DNA of 64,000 nt, taken from positions 1-64,000 of the forward strand of contig JAAYCA010000036.1 in the NCBI GenBank assembly GCA_012744435.1. Reading direction: 5' to 3'. The stretch comes from Bacteroidales bacterium. Lineage in GTDB: Bacteria > Bacteroidota > Bacteroidia > Bacteroidales > UBA932. Below are positions 7,775-17,814 of this stretch, piece by piece. Below the pieces are notes generated by a model, which was not told where the DNA came from, did no database searches, and saw only the letters and a program-made list of their open reading frames with translations. Numbering within the stretch: position 1 is the first letter of the stretch; each line of letters opens with the position of its first letter. The translations under genes were made by a program, and so were the position numbers.

Positions 7775-8944
7775 ATGGACAAGACAACTGCACCACTGGT
7801 GAGCGCGATCGCGCTCAACGCCATTTTCGGCAATGACCCCAAATTCTCCCACCGCCTGATCGGCACGCTCGGCTCCGCCGAGGCCGTATTCGCCCTCTCC
7901 GAGCGCGAGCGGCTGGAATTGTTCGGCCCCTACAACCGCTTCGCCGCGCAGATCGGAACGGCGGCGCTCGAAGCCGCACAAGCTGAATTCGAACGGCTCT
8001 CCGCGCGCGGATTCCAGTTTCTGGACATCTTCAACCCGGCTTATCCCGCAACGCTGCGGGAGTGTCCCGACGCACCGTTGCTCCTGTATGTGCGCAGCGC
8101 TACGGCGGCAGCGGAACTGTTCGGCCGGCGTCCCGCCGTTGCGATCGTCGGCACCCGCGACCAGAGTTACTACGGTCGGGAATGCTGCCAGCGCATCGTG
8201 CGTGCCCTTTCCGAAGCCCCTGCGAGACCCCTCGTCGTCAGCGGCCTTGCCCTCGGGGTGGACATCACCGCCCATGCCGCGGCGCTGGACGGCGGCCTCC
8301 CCACCGTCGGAGTAAGTCCGGTGGGGGTGGACGACGTCTATCCCCGGCGGCACGCTCCCTTCGTGGAGCGCATGTGCGCCACGCCGGGCTGCGCCCTGGT
8401 CACGGATTACCCGCCCGGTACGGTCCCGACGGCTTTCAATTTCCTTCGGCGCAACCGCATCATCGCCGGGCTGGCCGGGGCCACCGTCCTCGTGGAATCC
8501 CGCATCAAGGGTGGCGGTATGATCACGGCCCGGCTGGCCGCCGGATACGGACGGGACGTCTTCGCCGTGCCGGGACGCATCGACGATCTGCGTTCCCAAG
8601 GCTGCAACCTGCTGCTCAGGGAGCAGGTCGCAGCCCCCGTCACCTCCCCCGAGGCCCTGCCCGTAGCACTCGGCCTGGGCCGCCTGCAGCGCAACCGGAC
8701 CGCCGACCTCGGAGAAGCCGTACGCCGCCGTTTCGACGCCGCCCTCCCGGCGGCGGAAGTAGAGCGGCTTGCGGATCTCGCCGTCCGCATCCACGGCAAT
8801 CGGGGCGTCTGCTTCGACGAGCTGTGCCGCGACACCGGCCTGGACTATGCCGCGGTAGCCAGTGCGGCCGGTCTGCTCGAAGAAGAGGGCTTCATCTGCG
8901 TGGATCTGCTCCAAAGATGTACCATTAATATAAAAAATGCTTAA
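7775..8944 (+). CDS. dprA: DNA-processing protein DprA
   Basis: 389 residues. DprA binds incoming single-stranded DNA and loads RecA during natural transformation; it is also widespread in non-competent bacteria. The Rossmann-like core carries VAIVGTRDQSYYG (about residues 121-133), SGLALGVDITAH (about 155-166) and the FNFLRRNRIIAGLAG signature (about 220-235). The C-terminal 80 residues form the winged-helix (DML1-like) domain, and a helix-hairpin-helix-like start precedes the core. The start is set by the promoter and by the ATG at 7775. TatD follows 15 bases later. Confidence 0.95.
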   Translation: MDKTTAPLVSAIALNAIFGNDPKFSHRLIGTLGSAEAVFALSERERLELFGPYNRFAAQIGTAALEAAQAEFERLSARGFQFLDIFNPAYPATLRECPDAPLLLYVRSATAAAELFGRRPAVAIVGTRDQSYYGRECCQRIVRALSEAPARPLVVSGLALGVDITAHAAALDGGLPTVGVSPVGVDDVYPRRHAPFVERMCATPGCALVTDYPPGTVPTAFNFLRRNRIIAGLAGATVLVESRIKGGGMITARLAAGYGRDVFAVPGRIDDLRSQGCNLLLREQVAAPVTSPEALPVALGLGRLQRNRTADLGEAVRRRFDAALPAAEVERLADLAVRIHGNRGVCFDELCRDTGLDYAAVASAAGLLEEEGFICVDLLQRCTINIKNA

Positions 8945-8959
8945 ATTTGTGTGTTTGTG

Positions 8960-9727
8960 ATGGAGTTCATCGACACACATACCCATAGCTATGACGAAGC
9001 CTTTGCCGGATGTGAGGACGAAGTCATTTCCCGCGCCCTCGCGGCCGGCGTGACCTTTCAGCTGCAGGCAGACGTGGACTCGCGCGAGCGGGAACGTATG
9101 TTCTCCCTCGTGGAGCGCCATCCCGGCGTGCTGCGCCCGATGCTCGGGCTCTATCCCGGCTCCGTCCGGAAGGACTGGCGGGACGAGATCGACCAGCTGG
9201 AGCGCTGGCGCGGCCGTGGCATCGTCGCCATCGGCGAGATCGGCCTGGACTACCATTACGGAGCGGAGTACAAAGAGGAGCAGAAGGAGGCTTTCCGGGT
9301 GCAGCTGGAGCTCGCCGCCGCCTGGGACCTGCCGGTCAATATCCACCTCCGGGAGGCCACGGAAGACTTTTTCGCCATCATCACGGACTGCCGTCATCTT
9401 CACCTGCGCGGCAACCTGCACGCCTTCAGCGGCAGCGCGGAGACCGTTGCGCGCCTGCGCCCGCTGGGCGACTGGTACGTCGGCATCGGCGGGGTGATCA
9501 CCTTCAAGAAAGCCGGCATCGCAGAAGCCGTCAAATCCATCCCCCTGGAGCGCATCCTGCTGGAGACCGACGCCCCCTACCTGACCCCCGTGCCACACCG
9601 GGGCGAGCGCAACGAAAGTGCTTACATCCCCCTGATCGCCGGCTTCCTTGCCCGCCAGAAAGGCATTGACATCGAAGAAGTTGCCGCCGTCACTACCCAA
9701 AACGCCAAAAGACTGTTCGCCCTATGA
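8960..9727 (+). CDS. tatD: TatD-family metal-dependent hydrolase (DNase)
   Basis: 255 residues from the ATG at 8960. Metal ligands are in the expected order: FIDTHTHSYDEAF at the start, GEIGLDYHY (Glu ligand), NIHLREA (His), HAFSGS (His) and ETDAPYLTPVPHRG near the end. TatD proteins act as 3'-5' exonucleases or phosphodiesterases on damaged or single-stranded DNA. TAAATTTG at 8942-8949 resembles a -7 element but lacks a -33 partner, so cotranscription with dprA is more likely. The stop overlaps the ansA start (ATGA). Confidence 0.93.
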   Translation: MEFIDTHTHSYDEAFAGCEDEVISRALAAGVTFQLQADVDSRERERMFSLVERHPGVLRPMLGLYPGSVRKDWRDEIDQLERWRGRGIVAIGEIGLDYHYGAEYKEEQKEAFRVQLELAAAWDLPVNIHLREATEDFFAIITDCRHLHLRGNLHAFSGSAETVARLRPLGDWYVGIGGVITFKKAGIAEAVKSIPLERILLETDAPYLTPVPHRGERNESAYIPLIAGFLARQKGIDIEEVAAVTTQNAKRLFAL

Positions 9728-10782
9728 TATTCAATCTGTTCCCGGAGAAAAGCAGACAGACCGCCGTCCTCCTGATCTATACGGGAGGCACCATCGGCAT
9801 GAAAGAGGATCCCGTCGACGGGACTCTCAAGCCCTTTGATTTCAACGGCATCCTGGAAGAAGTGCCGGAGCTGCGCAAGTTCACCCTGAGGATCGACTCC
9901 CATACCTTCGATCCGCTCATCGATTCTTCCGACGTGGAGCCTTCCCTCTGGCAGGCCCTCGCCAGCCTGATCCTGGAGCGCTACGACGACTACGACGGCT
10001 TTGTCATCCTGCACGGCACGGACACCATGGCCTACAGCGCCTCCGCCCTGAGCTTCATGCTGGAGAACCTGGGCAAGCCGGTCATCTTCACCGGCAGCCA
10101 GCTCCCGATCGGGAGCCTGCGCACGGACGGCAAGGAGAATCTCATCTCCGCCGTGGAGATCGCCACGGCAAAGGATTCCCACGGCCATCCGATGGTGCCG
10201 GAAGTGTGCATCTGCTTCAACTCCCAGCTGTTCCGGGGCAACCGCAGCGTCAAGGTCAACGCCACCGGCTTCGACGCCTTCAAGTCGCCGAACTATCCCC
10301 CGCTTGCCACCGCCGGCATCAGCATCAAATACAACAACAGCTTCATCCACTACGGCTACGACCGTCGGAAGGGCCTCTCGATCCACACGGTGCTGGACAC
10401 CCGCGTGTCCGTGCTCAAACTGCATCCCGGCATCACGGAGCAGGCCGTGCGGGACATCCTGCTGGGGAGCGGCTCCCGCGCCGTCATCCTCGAGACCTAC
10501 GGTTCGGGCAACGCCCCCTGCCGCCCGTGGTTCCTCGACATCGTGCGCGAAGCGAGCAGGAGCAAGATCCTGCTCAACGTGACACAATGCCAGAGCGGCG
10601 ACGTGGACATGGATATTTACGCCACCGGCCGTACGCTCAAGGATGCCGGCGTCATTTGCGGCCATGACATCACGACGGAAAGCGCATTGGGAAAACTTTT
10701 CTATCTGATGGGACGTCATGAGGATAATTCACAGGTAAAAACACTTTTGGAGAAGAACCTGAAAGGAGAAATCTCAAAATAA
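9724..10782 (+). CDS. ansA: L-asparaginase, type I
   Basis: 352 residues. It hydrolyses L-asparagine to aspartate and ammonia. The first catalytic Thr lies in IYTGGTIGM (about residues 18-26) and the second in LHGTDTMAYSASAL (about 98-111), with the conserved FTGSQLPIG following. There is no signal peptide, which fits the cytoplasmic type I enzyme. The length is typical. It overlaps tatD by four bases and ends about 95 bases before exbB; that gap is AT-rich and shows no exact -7 element. Confidence 0.95.
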   Translation: MIFNLFPEKSRQTAVLLIYTGGTIGMKEDPVDGTLKPFDFNGILEEVPELRKFTLRIDSHTFDPLIDSSDVEPSLWQALASLILERYDDYDGFVILHGTDTMAYSASALSFMLENLGKPVIFTGSQLPIGSLRTDGKENLISAVEIATAKDSHGHPMVPEVCICFNSQLFRGNRSVKVNATGFDAFKSPNYPPLATAGISIKYNNSFIHYGYDRRKGLSIHTVLDTRVSVLKLHPGITEQAVRDILLGSGSRAVILETYGSGNAPCRPWFLDIVREASRSKILLNVTQCQSGDVDMDIYATGRTLKDAGVICGHDITTESALGKLFYLMGRHEDNSQVKTLLEKNLKGEISK

Positions 10783-10876
10783 TTATTGATAAATGGATTT
10801 TTTTTGCTAAATTGCACCGCTTTTGAATGTTTTAGACGCATAGATATATCACAACTAATACATTATTAAATTCGTT

Positions 10877-11626
10877 ATGAAAAAAGTTTTCATGTTTTTG
10901 GCAGGTGTCGGCACCATGGCCTTCTCTGCAGTCTCCGCATTCGCCCAGGACGAGATGAGCGCGGCTGACCTCCTCAGCGGCAGCGGCGAGGTACCTCTCA
11001 ACCAGGCTCTCAAGACCAAGTTCATCGAAGGTGGTCCGGCGTTCATGTCCTTGATCATCATCTGCTTGATCATCGGTCTTGCCCTTGCTATCGAGCGTAT
11101 CCTCTATCTCTCCTTCTCCAAGATCAACACCAAGAAGCTGGTCGCGAAGGTTGAGGACGCCCTCAAGGACGGCGGCATCGAGAAGGCGAAGGAAGTTTGC
11201 CGCAATACGCGCGGCCCGGTCGCCAGCATCTTCTACCAGGGTCTGCTCCGTTACGATCAGGGTCTGGATGTGGTCGAAAAGACGATCGTTTCCTACGGCA
11301 GCGTGCAGCAGAGCCAGCTGGAGAGCGGCTTGAGCTGGATCTCCCTGTTCATCGCCCTCGCCCCGTCCCTCGGATTCCTCGGTACGGTTATCGGTATGAT
11401 CAACGCCTTCGACGCCATCCAGGCTGCGGGTGACATCTCCCCGAACGTCGTTGCCGGTGGTATGAAGGTCGCCCTTATCACCACGGTCGGCGGTCTTATC
11501 GTCGCCATGATCCTCCAGGTGTTCTACAACTACATCCTTGCGAAGATCGAGTCCATCACCATCGACATGGAGGATTCTTCCATCAGCCTGATCGACGTAC
11601 TGACCAAATACGGCGAGAAGAAATAA
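10877..11626 (+). CDS. exbB: ExbB/TolQ/MotA-family proton channel
   Basis: 249 residues. With ExbD it would use the proton motive force to drive TonB and so energise outer-membrane transporters such as the SusC protein in this window. The first 23 residues look like a signal sequence, then membrane segments lie near residues 55-75 (FMSLIIICLIIGLALAIERI), 150-175 and 195-215. The conserved cytoplasmic and membrane region SWISLFIALAPSLGFLGTVIGMI is split by the second segment. The extra leader-like amino end is common in Bacteroidetes ExbB proteins. It heads a four-gene cluster. Confidence 0.92.
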   Translation: MKKVFMFLAGVGTMAFSAVSAFAQDEMSAADLLSGSGEVPLNQALKTKFIEGGPAFMSLIIICLIIGLALAIERILYLSFSKINTKKLVAKVEDALKDGGIEKAKEVCRNTRGPVASIFYQGLLRYDQGLDVVEKTIVSYGSVQQSQLESGLSWISLFIALAPSLGFLGTVIGMINAFDAIQAAGDISPNVVAGGMKVALITTVGGLIVAMILQVFYNYILAKIESITIDMEDSSISLIDVLTKYGEKK

Positions 11627-11654
11627 TTCCAATACCGGTATAAACGACTGAATA

Positions 11655-12092
11655 ATGAAACTTAACAAGATATTCAAATGGGGGCTTGTGGTGCTGATCC
11701 TCATCAGCGTCGCGCTCTTGGTCATGGGCTTCATCAAGGGCTTCGAGACCAATGACGCGAAGGCTGTGGATGCTCTGCTCAACTGGGCATACATCATGAT
11801 CGGCCTCGCACTCTTCGCTTGGATTGTCATCGGGCTCATCATCAGCATCAAGAACAACCCGAAGTCCATCCTCAAGATGGGCGTCGTGCTGATCGGCATT
11901 GCTGCTGTCTGCCTGGTTGCATTCATCCTTGCAAAGGGCAATCCCGCCGTCGGTTATACGGGTACTCCCGTATCCGCCGGTATGCTCAAACTGACTGATA
12001 CCATTCTGAACCTCGTTCTCATTGCCGGTGTCGGCGCTATCCTCGCCATCATCGTCGGTGAGATCCGTCTGGCCATCACAAATAAGAAATAA
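11655..12092 (+). CDS. Small membrane protein of the ExbB/ExbD cluster
   Basis: 145 residues with four predicted membrane segments (about residues 9-27, 45-67, 77-95 and 112-135) and a short charged tail. I recognise no enzymatic motif. It sits 28 bases after exbB and 2 bases before the first exbD, a position where Bacteroidetes often carry a small integral membrane protein. It may be an accessory subunit of the proton channel complex, but that is inferred from position only. Confidence 0.75.
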   Translation: MKLNKIFKWGLVVLILISVALLVMGFIKGFETNDAKAVDALLNWAYIMIGLALFAWIVIGLIISIKNNPKSILKMGVVLIGIAAVCLVAFILAKGNPAVGYTGTPVSAGMLKLTDTILNLVLIAGVGAILAIIVGEIRLAITNKK

Positions 12093-12094
12093 TC

Positions 12095-12679
12095 ATGGCA
12101 AAGAAAACACCAGCAATCAATTCGAGTTCTACGGCCGATATCGCTTTCCTGTTGTTGTGCTACTTCCTCATGACCACGACAATGGGCTCGCACTTCGGAC
12201 TTTCCCGTCGTCTCCCCCCGATGCCTGATCCCAATCAGAAGGCACAGGACCAGAAGGTCAACCGCCGCAACATCATCGTGGTGAAGATCAACTCCGCCGA
12301 TAGGATTCTTGCCGGTACCGAAGCCATTGATGTCTCCCAGCTCAAAGACAAGATCAAAGAGTTCATTAGCAACCCTGCCAACGACCCGAATCTTCCCGAG
12401 AAGGAAGTGAAGGAGATTGAAGGATACAGCAGAGGCACCTACCCTGTTTCCAAGGGTGTCATTTCCCTGCAGAACGACCGCGGTACGAGTTACCAGGCGT
12501 ACATTGCCGTCCAGAACGAGCTCGTCAAAGCCGTCAACGAACTTCGTGACGACTTCTCGATGCGCGAGTTCGGCCGGAAGTACTCCGCCCTCACCGAGGA
12601 CCAGCAGAGGATTGCCCGCGACTGCATCCCGCAGAACATTTCCGAGGCAGAGCCTAAGGACGTCGGCAGTAGAAGATAA
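12095..12679 (+). CDS. exbD: ExbD/TolR-family biopolymer transport protein (first copy)
   Basis: 194 residues with a single membrane segment near residues 14-32 that carries the essential Asp in STADIAFLLLCYFLMTTTM, followed by a periplasmic domain. It is longer than the second ExbD and has an extended, charged middle. Two unlike ExbD proteins in one operon are usual in Bacteroidetes and may form a mixed dimer inside the ExbB pentamer. Confidence 0.92.
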   Translation: MAKKTPAINSSSTADIAFLLLCYFLMTTTMGSHFGLSRRLPPMPDPNQKAQDQKVNRRNIIVVKINSADRILAGTEAIDVSQLKDKIKEFISNPANDPNLPEKEVKEIEGYSRGTYPVSKGVISLQNDRGTSYQAYIAVQNELVKAVNELRDDFSMREFGRKYSALTEDQQRIARDCIPQNISEAEPKDVGSRR

Positions 12680-12696
12680 AACAGGAGGATACAATT

Positions 12697-13164
12697 ATGT
12701 CAAGATTTAAGAAAGGCGATAAAAAAGAAATGCCCGGGATCACCTCGAGCTCGCTGTCCGATATCGTGTTCATGCTCCTGTTCTTCTTCATGGTCACCAC
12801 GCAGATGCGTGAGACCGAGAACAAGGTCAAAGTTGTCACGCCTGAGGCTTCCGAAGTCGTCAAGCTGGAGCGTAAGGACCTCAACTCCTACATCAACATC
12901 GGTTCCCCGACCCTGCAGTATCAGGCCCAGTACGGTACCGATGCCCGTATCCAGTTGAACGACGCCTTCCGCACCACGGACGATATCCGCGACTTCGTAG
13001 CCGCGGAGCGTGACGCCCTGAGCGAAGCTGACCGCCAGCTCATGACCGTGTCTATCCGGGCCGACCAGGATGTCAGAATGGGTATCGTTACTGATGTGAA
13101 GCAGGAGCTGCGTCGCTGCTCCGCGCTGAAGATCATGTACTCAGCAAGAAAGCCTGCACAATAA
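12697..13164 (+). CDS. exbD: ExbD/TolR-family biopolymer transport protein (second copy)
   Basis: 155 residues with the membrane segment [20 protein letters not shown], including the conserved Asp, near residues 16-35, and a periplasmic domain whose end ([20 protein letters not shown]) matches the usual ExbD C-terminus. It ends the four-gene cluster, just before a strong terminator. It lies 17 bases after the first exbD and differs enough from it not to be a recent duplicate. Confidence 0.93.
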   Translation: MSRFKKGDKKEMPGITSSSLSDIVFMLLFFFMVTTQMRETENKVKVVTPEASEVVKLERKDLNSYINIGSPTLQYQAQYGTDARIQLNDAFRTTDDIRDFVAAERDALSEADRQLMTVSIRADQDVRMGIVTDVKQELRRCSALKIMYSARKPAQ

Positions 13165-13185
13165 ACCATTGCAGTATTGATTACG

Positions 13186-13218
13186 AGCAGCCCCCTTGCA
13201 AGAGAGGGCTGCTTTTTA
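13186..13218 (+). terminator. Rho-independent terminator after the ExbB/ExbD cluster
   Basis: The stem AGCAGCCC / GGGCTGCT (13186-13193 and 13206-13213) is followed by a T-run. It separates the cluster from asnS, whose ATG is only about 20 bases further on. Confidence 0.85.
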
Positions 13219-13235
13219 AAATAAAAAAGAATCCA

Positions 13236-14639
<1,404 letters not shown>

Positions 14640-14650
14640 AACCTGATAAT

Positions 14651-15271
14651 ATGCTAGTAATCGGAATCGCCGGCGGCTCCGGCTCAGGAAAAACCACGGT
14701 CGTCAAGGCCATCACCGAGAAACTCCACGGCAAAAGCGTGGTGGTCATCCCCCAGGACGCCTATTACAAGGATTGCAGCGACCTCTCCGACGAGGAGAAG
14801 CGCGCCAACAACTTCGACCATCCTGACGCCATCGACTGGGGCCTCCTCTGCCAGCAGCTCAGCGAGCTGAAAAAGGGCAAGACCATCCAGCAGCCGGTCT
14901 ATTCCTATATCTCATGTTCCCGGTCCAAGACGGAAACGGTGACCGTGGAGCCGGCCGAGGTCATCATCATCGAGGGAATCCTCATCTTCACCTGCAAGCC
15001 CCTCCGCGAACAGATGGATGTCAAAATCTTCGTGGATGCGGACGACGACGACCGCCTCATGCGCGTCATGGCGCGCGACATCAGCGAGCGCGGCAAGGAC
15101 GTGCACTGGGTAATCGAGCGCTATTCGCGCACCGTCAAGCCGATGTACCTCCAGTTCATCGAGCCGAGCAAACGCTACGCCGACATCATCATCCCGCAGG
15201 GCGGACACAACAAAGTGGCTATCGACGTCATCACCGCCACGGTCGAGAAATCGCTTCACGAAAAATTTTAA
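14651..15271 (+). CDS. udk: Uridine kinase
   Basis: 206 residues. It phosphorylates uridine or cytidine in pyrimidine salvage. The P-loop GIAGGSGSGKTTV is at residues 5-17, PQDAYYKD near 38, NFDHPDAIDW near 56, and EGILIFTCKPLREQMDVKIFV around 113 carries the Walker B-type region. The length is typical. It is in line with asnS and is followed 4 bases later by the TonB-like gene. Confidence 0.95.
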   Translation: MLVIGIAGGSGSGKTTVVKAITEKLHGKSVVVIPQDAYYKDCSDLSDEEKRANNFDHPDAIDWGLLCQQLSELKKGKTIQQPVYSYISCSRSKTETVTVEPAEVIIIEGILIFTCKPLREQMDVKIFVDADDDDRLMRVMARDISERGKDVHWVIERYSRTVKPMYLQFIEPSKRYADIIIPQGGHNKVAIDVITATVEKSLHEKF

Positions 15272-15275
15272 ACCC

Positions 15276-16007
15276 GTGCGCCGGCTCTCCCAGGAAGACA
15301 AAGCAGGCATCTACACCACCGTGATCGTACACCTCGCGGTGGTGATTGTCTTGTTACTGGCAGGGCTGGACTATTCGATCCGGCAGGAGAACAGCTTCGT
15401 GCTGGACTTCTCCAAACTGGAGGAAAGGGAACGCCTCGAACAGGAGGTCGAACGCCTCCGCGAGGAAGCGGAATTCAAGGAAAGCATCGCCCAACGGCTC
15501 CAGCAGCAGATCGACGCTGCGCCGGCGATGCGGAACGTGGCCGTGGACCGCGCCGCGCTCCAGGACGACCGCGGTACCGACGCCGAGCAGCTCTACCGGG
15601 ATGCCGAACGCCTCGCTGCGGAGCTCGCCCGGGGCTATGAAGTCAAGCAGGAGGATTTCGCCGATCCCAACCCCAAGACCCAGCAGACCCAGCAGGAAGT
15701 CCAAAAAGAGGAGGCCCCGGTTTATTCCGGGCCCTCCGTCGTGTCTTATTGGCTCGAAGGCCGCAAGGCGAGCAAACTGCCCATTCCGGCTTATCGCTGC
15801 ATGGGCGCGGGGCAGGTCACGGTCCTGATCGTCGTGGATCCCGGCGGGACGGTTATCGCCGCCAAAGTGGACGAGGCCGTCTCATCCAAAGATGCCTGCC
15901 TGCGCTCCTTCGCCATCCGTGCCGCCCGCCTGTCGAAATTCTCCGCCAAGGCGGACGCCCCGCCCAAGCAAGGCGGCAACATCGTCTATGAGTTCATCGC
16001 CCAGTGA
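15276..16007 (+). CDS. TonB-like energy transducer (putative)
   Basis: 243 residues starting at a GTG. A single membrane segment lies at about residues 14-30, then a coiled-coil-like charged stretch (about 45-75, rich in Glu and Arg), a Gln/Pro-rich linker (about 128-145) and a C-terminal 85-residue domain. That last domain has the TonB-type pattern GQVTVLIVVDPGGTVIAAKV followed by a helix and final strand. It would span the periplasm and pass energy from ExbB/ExbD to outer-membrane receptors, but the domain is divergent and lacks the classic Pro-Glu/Pro-Lys linker. It is placed after udk, not beside exbB. Confidence 0.7.
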   Translation: MRRLSQEDKAGIYTTVIVHLAVVIVLLLAGLDYSIRQENSFVLDFSKLEERERLEQEVERLREEAEFKESIAQRLQQQIDAAPAMRNVAVDRAALQDDRGTDAEQLYRDAERLAAELARGYEVKQEDFADPNPKTQQTQQEVQKEEAPVYSGPSVVSYWLEGRKASKLPIPAYRCMGAGQVTVLIVVDPGGTVIAAKVDEAVSSKDACLRSFAIRAARLSKFSAKADAPPKQGGNIVYEFIAQ

Positions 16008-16045
16008 CAGCGACGCTGCCATTGCGCAATATCTTACGCCAGAAC

Positions 16046-16468
16046 TTACCTTACAAAGTCCTTTTCGCACAGGTACGGGAGACCCTGCGACTTGATGAGC
16101 TCGCGGGCCTTCTCGGTCTCATCCGTGCGGATGATCATGATGCCCTTGCCGTCCAGCAGGAAGGCGTACATGTAGGTGATGCCGATGCCGGCATCGCTGA
16201 ACGCCTTGACGGCATCCGCCGCGCCGCCGGGACGGTCGGTCATCTCGATGGCGAAGACTTCCGAGATGGCGACCGCGACGCCGGCTTCCTTGAGGGCGGC
16301 GCAGGCGCGGTCGGGTTCGCTGCAGATGATGCGGAAGATGCCGTATTCGGCGGTGTCCGCGATGGTGCAGGCGATCATCTGGATGTTGGAGCGCTTCATC
16401 AGCTCGAGCACCTTGATGAGGGTGCCGGACTGATTCTCGATAAAGATGGAGAGTTGCTTGATTCTCAT
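16046..16468 (-). CDS. ACT-domain amino-acid-binding protein
   Basis: 140 residues from the ATG at 16468 (MRIKQLSIFIENQSGTL). The whole protein is two ACT-type halves; each begins with a strand followed by the helix that binds small ligands (NQSGTLIKVLELM and DRPGGAADAVKAF). Proteins like this regularly sit beside phenylacetate-CoA ligase and indolepyruvate oxidoreductase genes in anaerobes and are thought to sense an amino acid. It is the last gene of the operon beginning at iorA, 23 bases after the second paaK. Confidence 0.88.
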   Translation of the reverse strand: MRIKQLSIFIENQSGTLIKVLELMKRSNIQMIACTIADTAEYGIFRIICSEPDRACAALKEAGVAVAISEVFAIEMTDRPGGAADAVKAFSDAGIGITYMYAFLLDGKGIMIIRTDETEKARELIKSQGLPYLCEKDFVR

Positions 16469-16491
16469 ATCGTTTCTATTTTGCATTTATT

Positions 16492-17814
16492 TCAATAAAG
16501 CTTGCGCAGATCCCGTACCCGGACGGCCTTTTTCTCGTCACTGACGGGCAGGGTCCCCTTGGGCACGAGGCGGACCTTCGGCTTGACCAGGATCTCGTCC
16601 CGGAGCCGGCGCGTGATCTCACGCTCGAGCCGCTGGAGGGTGGCATAATCGTCGGTAAAGACGTTGTTGACTTCCACATCGACATTCATCACGTCGCCCT
16701 CCCCTTCCTTCGTCTCGAGGGTGATGAGGTAGTCGGTGCCGATCTCCTCGAACTGAAGGAGGATCTTCTCGATCTGAATCGGGAAGATATTGACACCCTT
16801 GAGGATGATCATATCGTCGCTGCGGCCCTGCAGACGGTCCAGCCGCACATGGTGGCGGCCGCAGGGGCAGTCACCGGGCAGGATCCGGGTCAGGTCGCGC
16901 GTCCGGTAGCGCAGCAGGGGCATCGCTTCGCGGCGCAGCGTCGTGAGCACCAGCTCGCCCAGCTGCCCGTCGGGCACCGGCTCCAGCGTGACCGGGTCCA
17001 CGATCTCCACGATGTAGTAGTCCTCCCAGATGTGGAGGCCGTTCTGCTCCGGGCACTCGAAAGCCACGCCCGGGCCCATCATTTCGGAGATCCCGTAGGA
17101 ATTGTAGGCCTTGACGCCCAGGTTCTCCTCGATGCGGCGGCGCTGCTCCTCGCTGTGCGGCTCGGCGCCGATGCACAGCACGCGCAGCTTCGTGTCGCGT
17201 CGCGGATCCACGCCCTGCTCCTTCATCACTTCGAAGATCCGGGAGGCATAGCTGGGGATGGCATGCAGGACGGTCGTCCCGAAATCCCGGATGAACTTGA
17301 TCTGCCGGAGCGTGTTGCCGGCAGCAGCCGGGACCGTCAGCATGCCGACGCGCTCGGCCCCGTACTGGAAGCCCAGTCCGGCCGTGAACATCCCGTATCC
17401 GGCGGAATTCTGGAAAACGTCGTCCGGGCGGGCGCCCACCATCCAGAGGCATCTGGCCACGGCTTCCGCCCATGCGTCCAGGTCGCCCTGCGTGTGCAGG
17501 ACCACCGTCGGATTGCCCGTCGTGCCGGACGAAGAATGCAGCCGCACGCAATCGCGCAGGGGGACGCACGACAGGCCGAAGGGATAATGCCCGCGCAGGT
17601 CTTCCTTTGAGGTGAAAGGCAGCTTTCGGACATCGTCCACCGACTTGATATCCCCGGGGTCAATGCCCAGGGCGGCGAATCTCTCCCGATAAAAGGGGGC
17701 CTGCATGCAGCGGCTGACCGTCTGCTGCAGCCGCGCACCCTGCAGGGCACGCAGTCCCTCCCTGGAGAGGGTTTCCATCTCCGGATTGAAGTAAGGCGAA
17801 GAATCGTGAGGCAT
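16492..17814 (-). CDS. paaK: Phenylacetate-CoA ligase, second paralogue
   Basis: 440 residues from the ATG at 17814 (MPHDSSPYFNPE). An upstream extension in the same frame is only a shadow of the neighbouring gene. It would use ATP to convert an aryl acetate to its CoA thioester. Adenylation motifs include LHSSSGTTGNPTVVLHT (about residues 88-104), YGISEMMGPGVAFEC (about 235-250) and YRTRDLTRILPGDCPCG (about 300-316), whose Cys pair fits the family's C-terminal domain. The start overlaps the stop of the first paaK (TAATG). The two copies align end to end, so they are tandem duplicates that have diverged, perhaps for different aryl acids. Confidence 0.93.
   Translation of the reverse strand: MPHDSSPYFNPEMETLSREGLRALQGARLQQTVSRCMQAPFYRERFAALGIDPGDIKSVDDVRKLPFTSKEDLRGHYPFGLSCVPLRDCVRLHSSSGTTGNPTVVLHTQGDLDAWAEAVARCLWMVGARPDDVFQNSAGYGMFTAGLGFQYGAERVGMLTVPAAAGNTLRQIKFIRDFGTTVLHAIPSYASRIFEVMKEQGVDPRRDTKLRVLCIGAEPHSEEQRRRIEENLGVKAYNSYGISEMMGPGVAFECPEQNGLHIWEDYYIVEIVDPVTLEPVPDGQLGELVLTTLRREAMPLLRYRTRDLTRILPGDCPCGRHHVRLDRLQGRSDDMIILKGVNIFPIQIEKILLQFEEIGTDYLITLETKEGEGDVMNVDVEVNNVFTDDYATLQRLEREITRRLRDEILVKPKVRLVPKGTLPVSDEKKAVRVRDLRKLY

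Noticed and set aside
8942..8949. TAAATTTG as a promoter of tatD
   Set aside because: It matches the -7 consensus but overlaps the dprA stop, leaves only 10 bases before the ATG and has no TTTG at the right upstream distance.
10783..10876. A promoter for the exbB cluster
   Set aside because: The gap is AT-rich and has TTTG at 10822-10825, but no TAnnTTTG at the right spacing, so no element can be placed.
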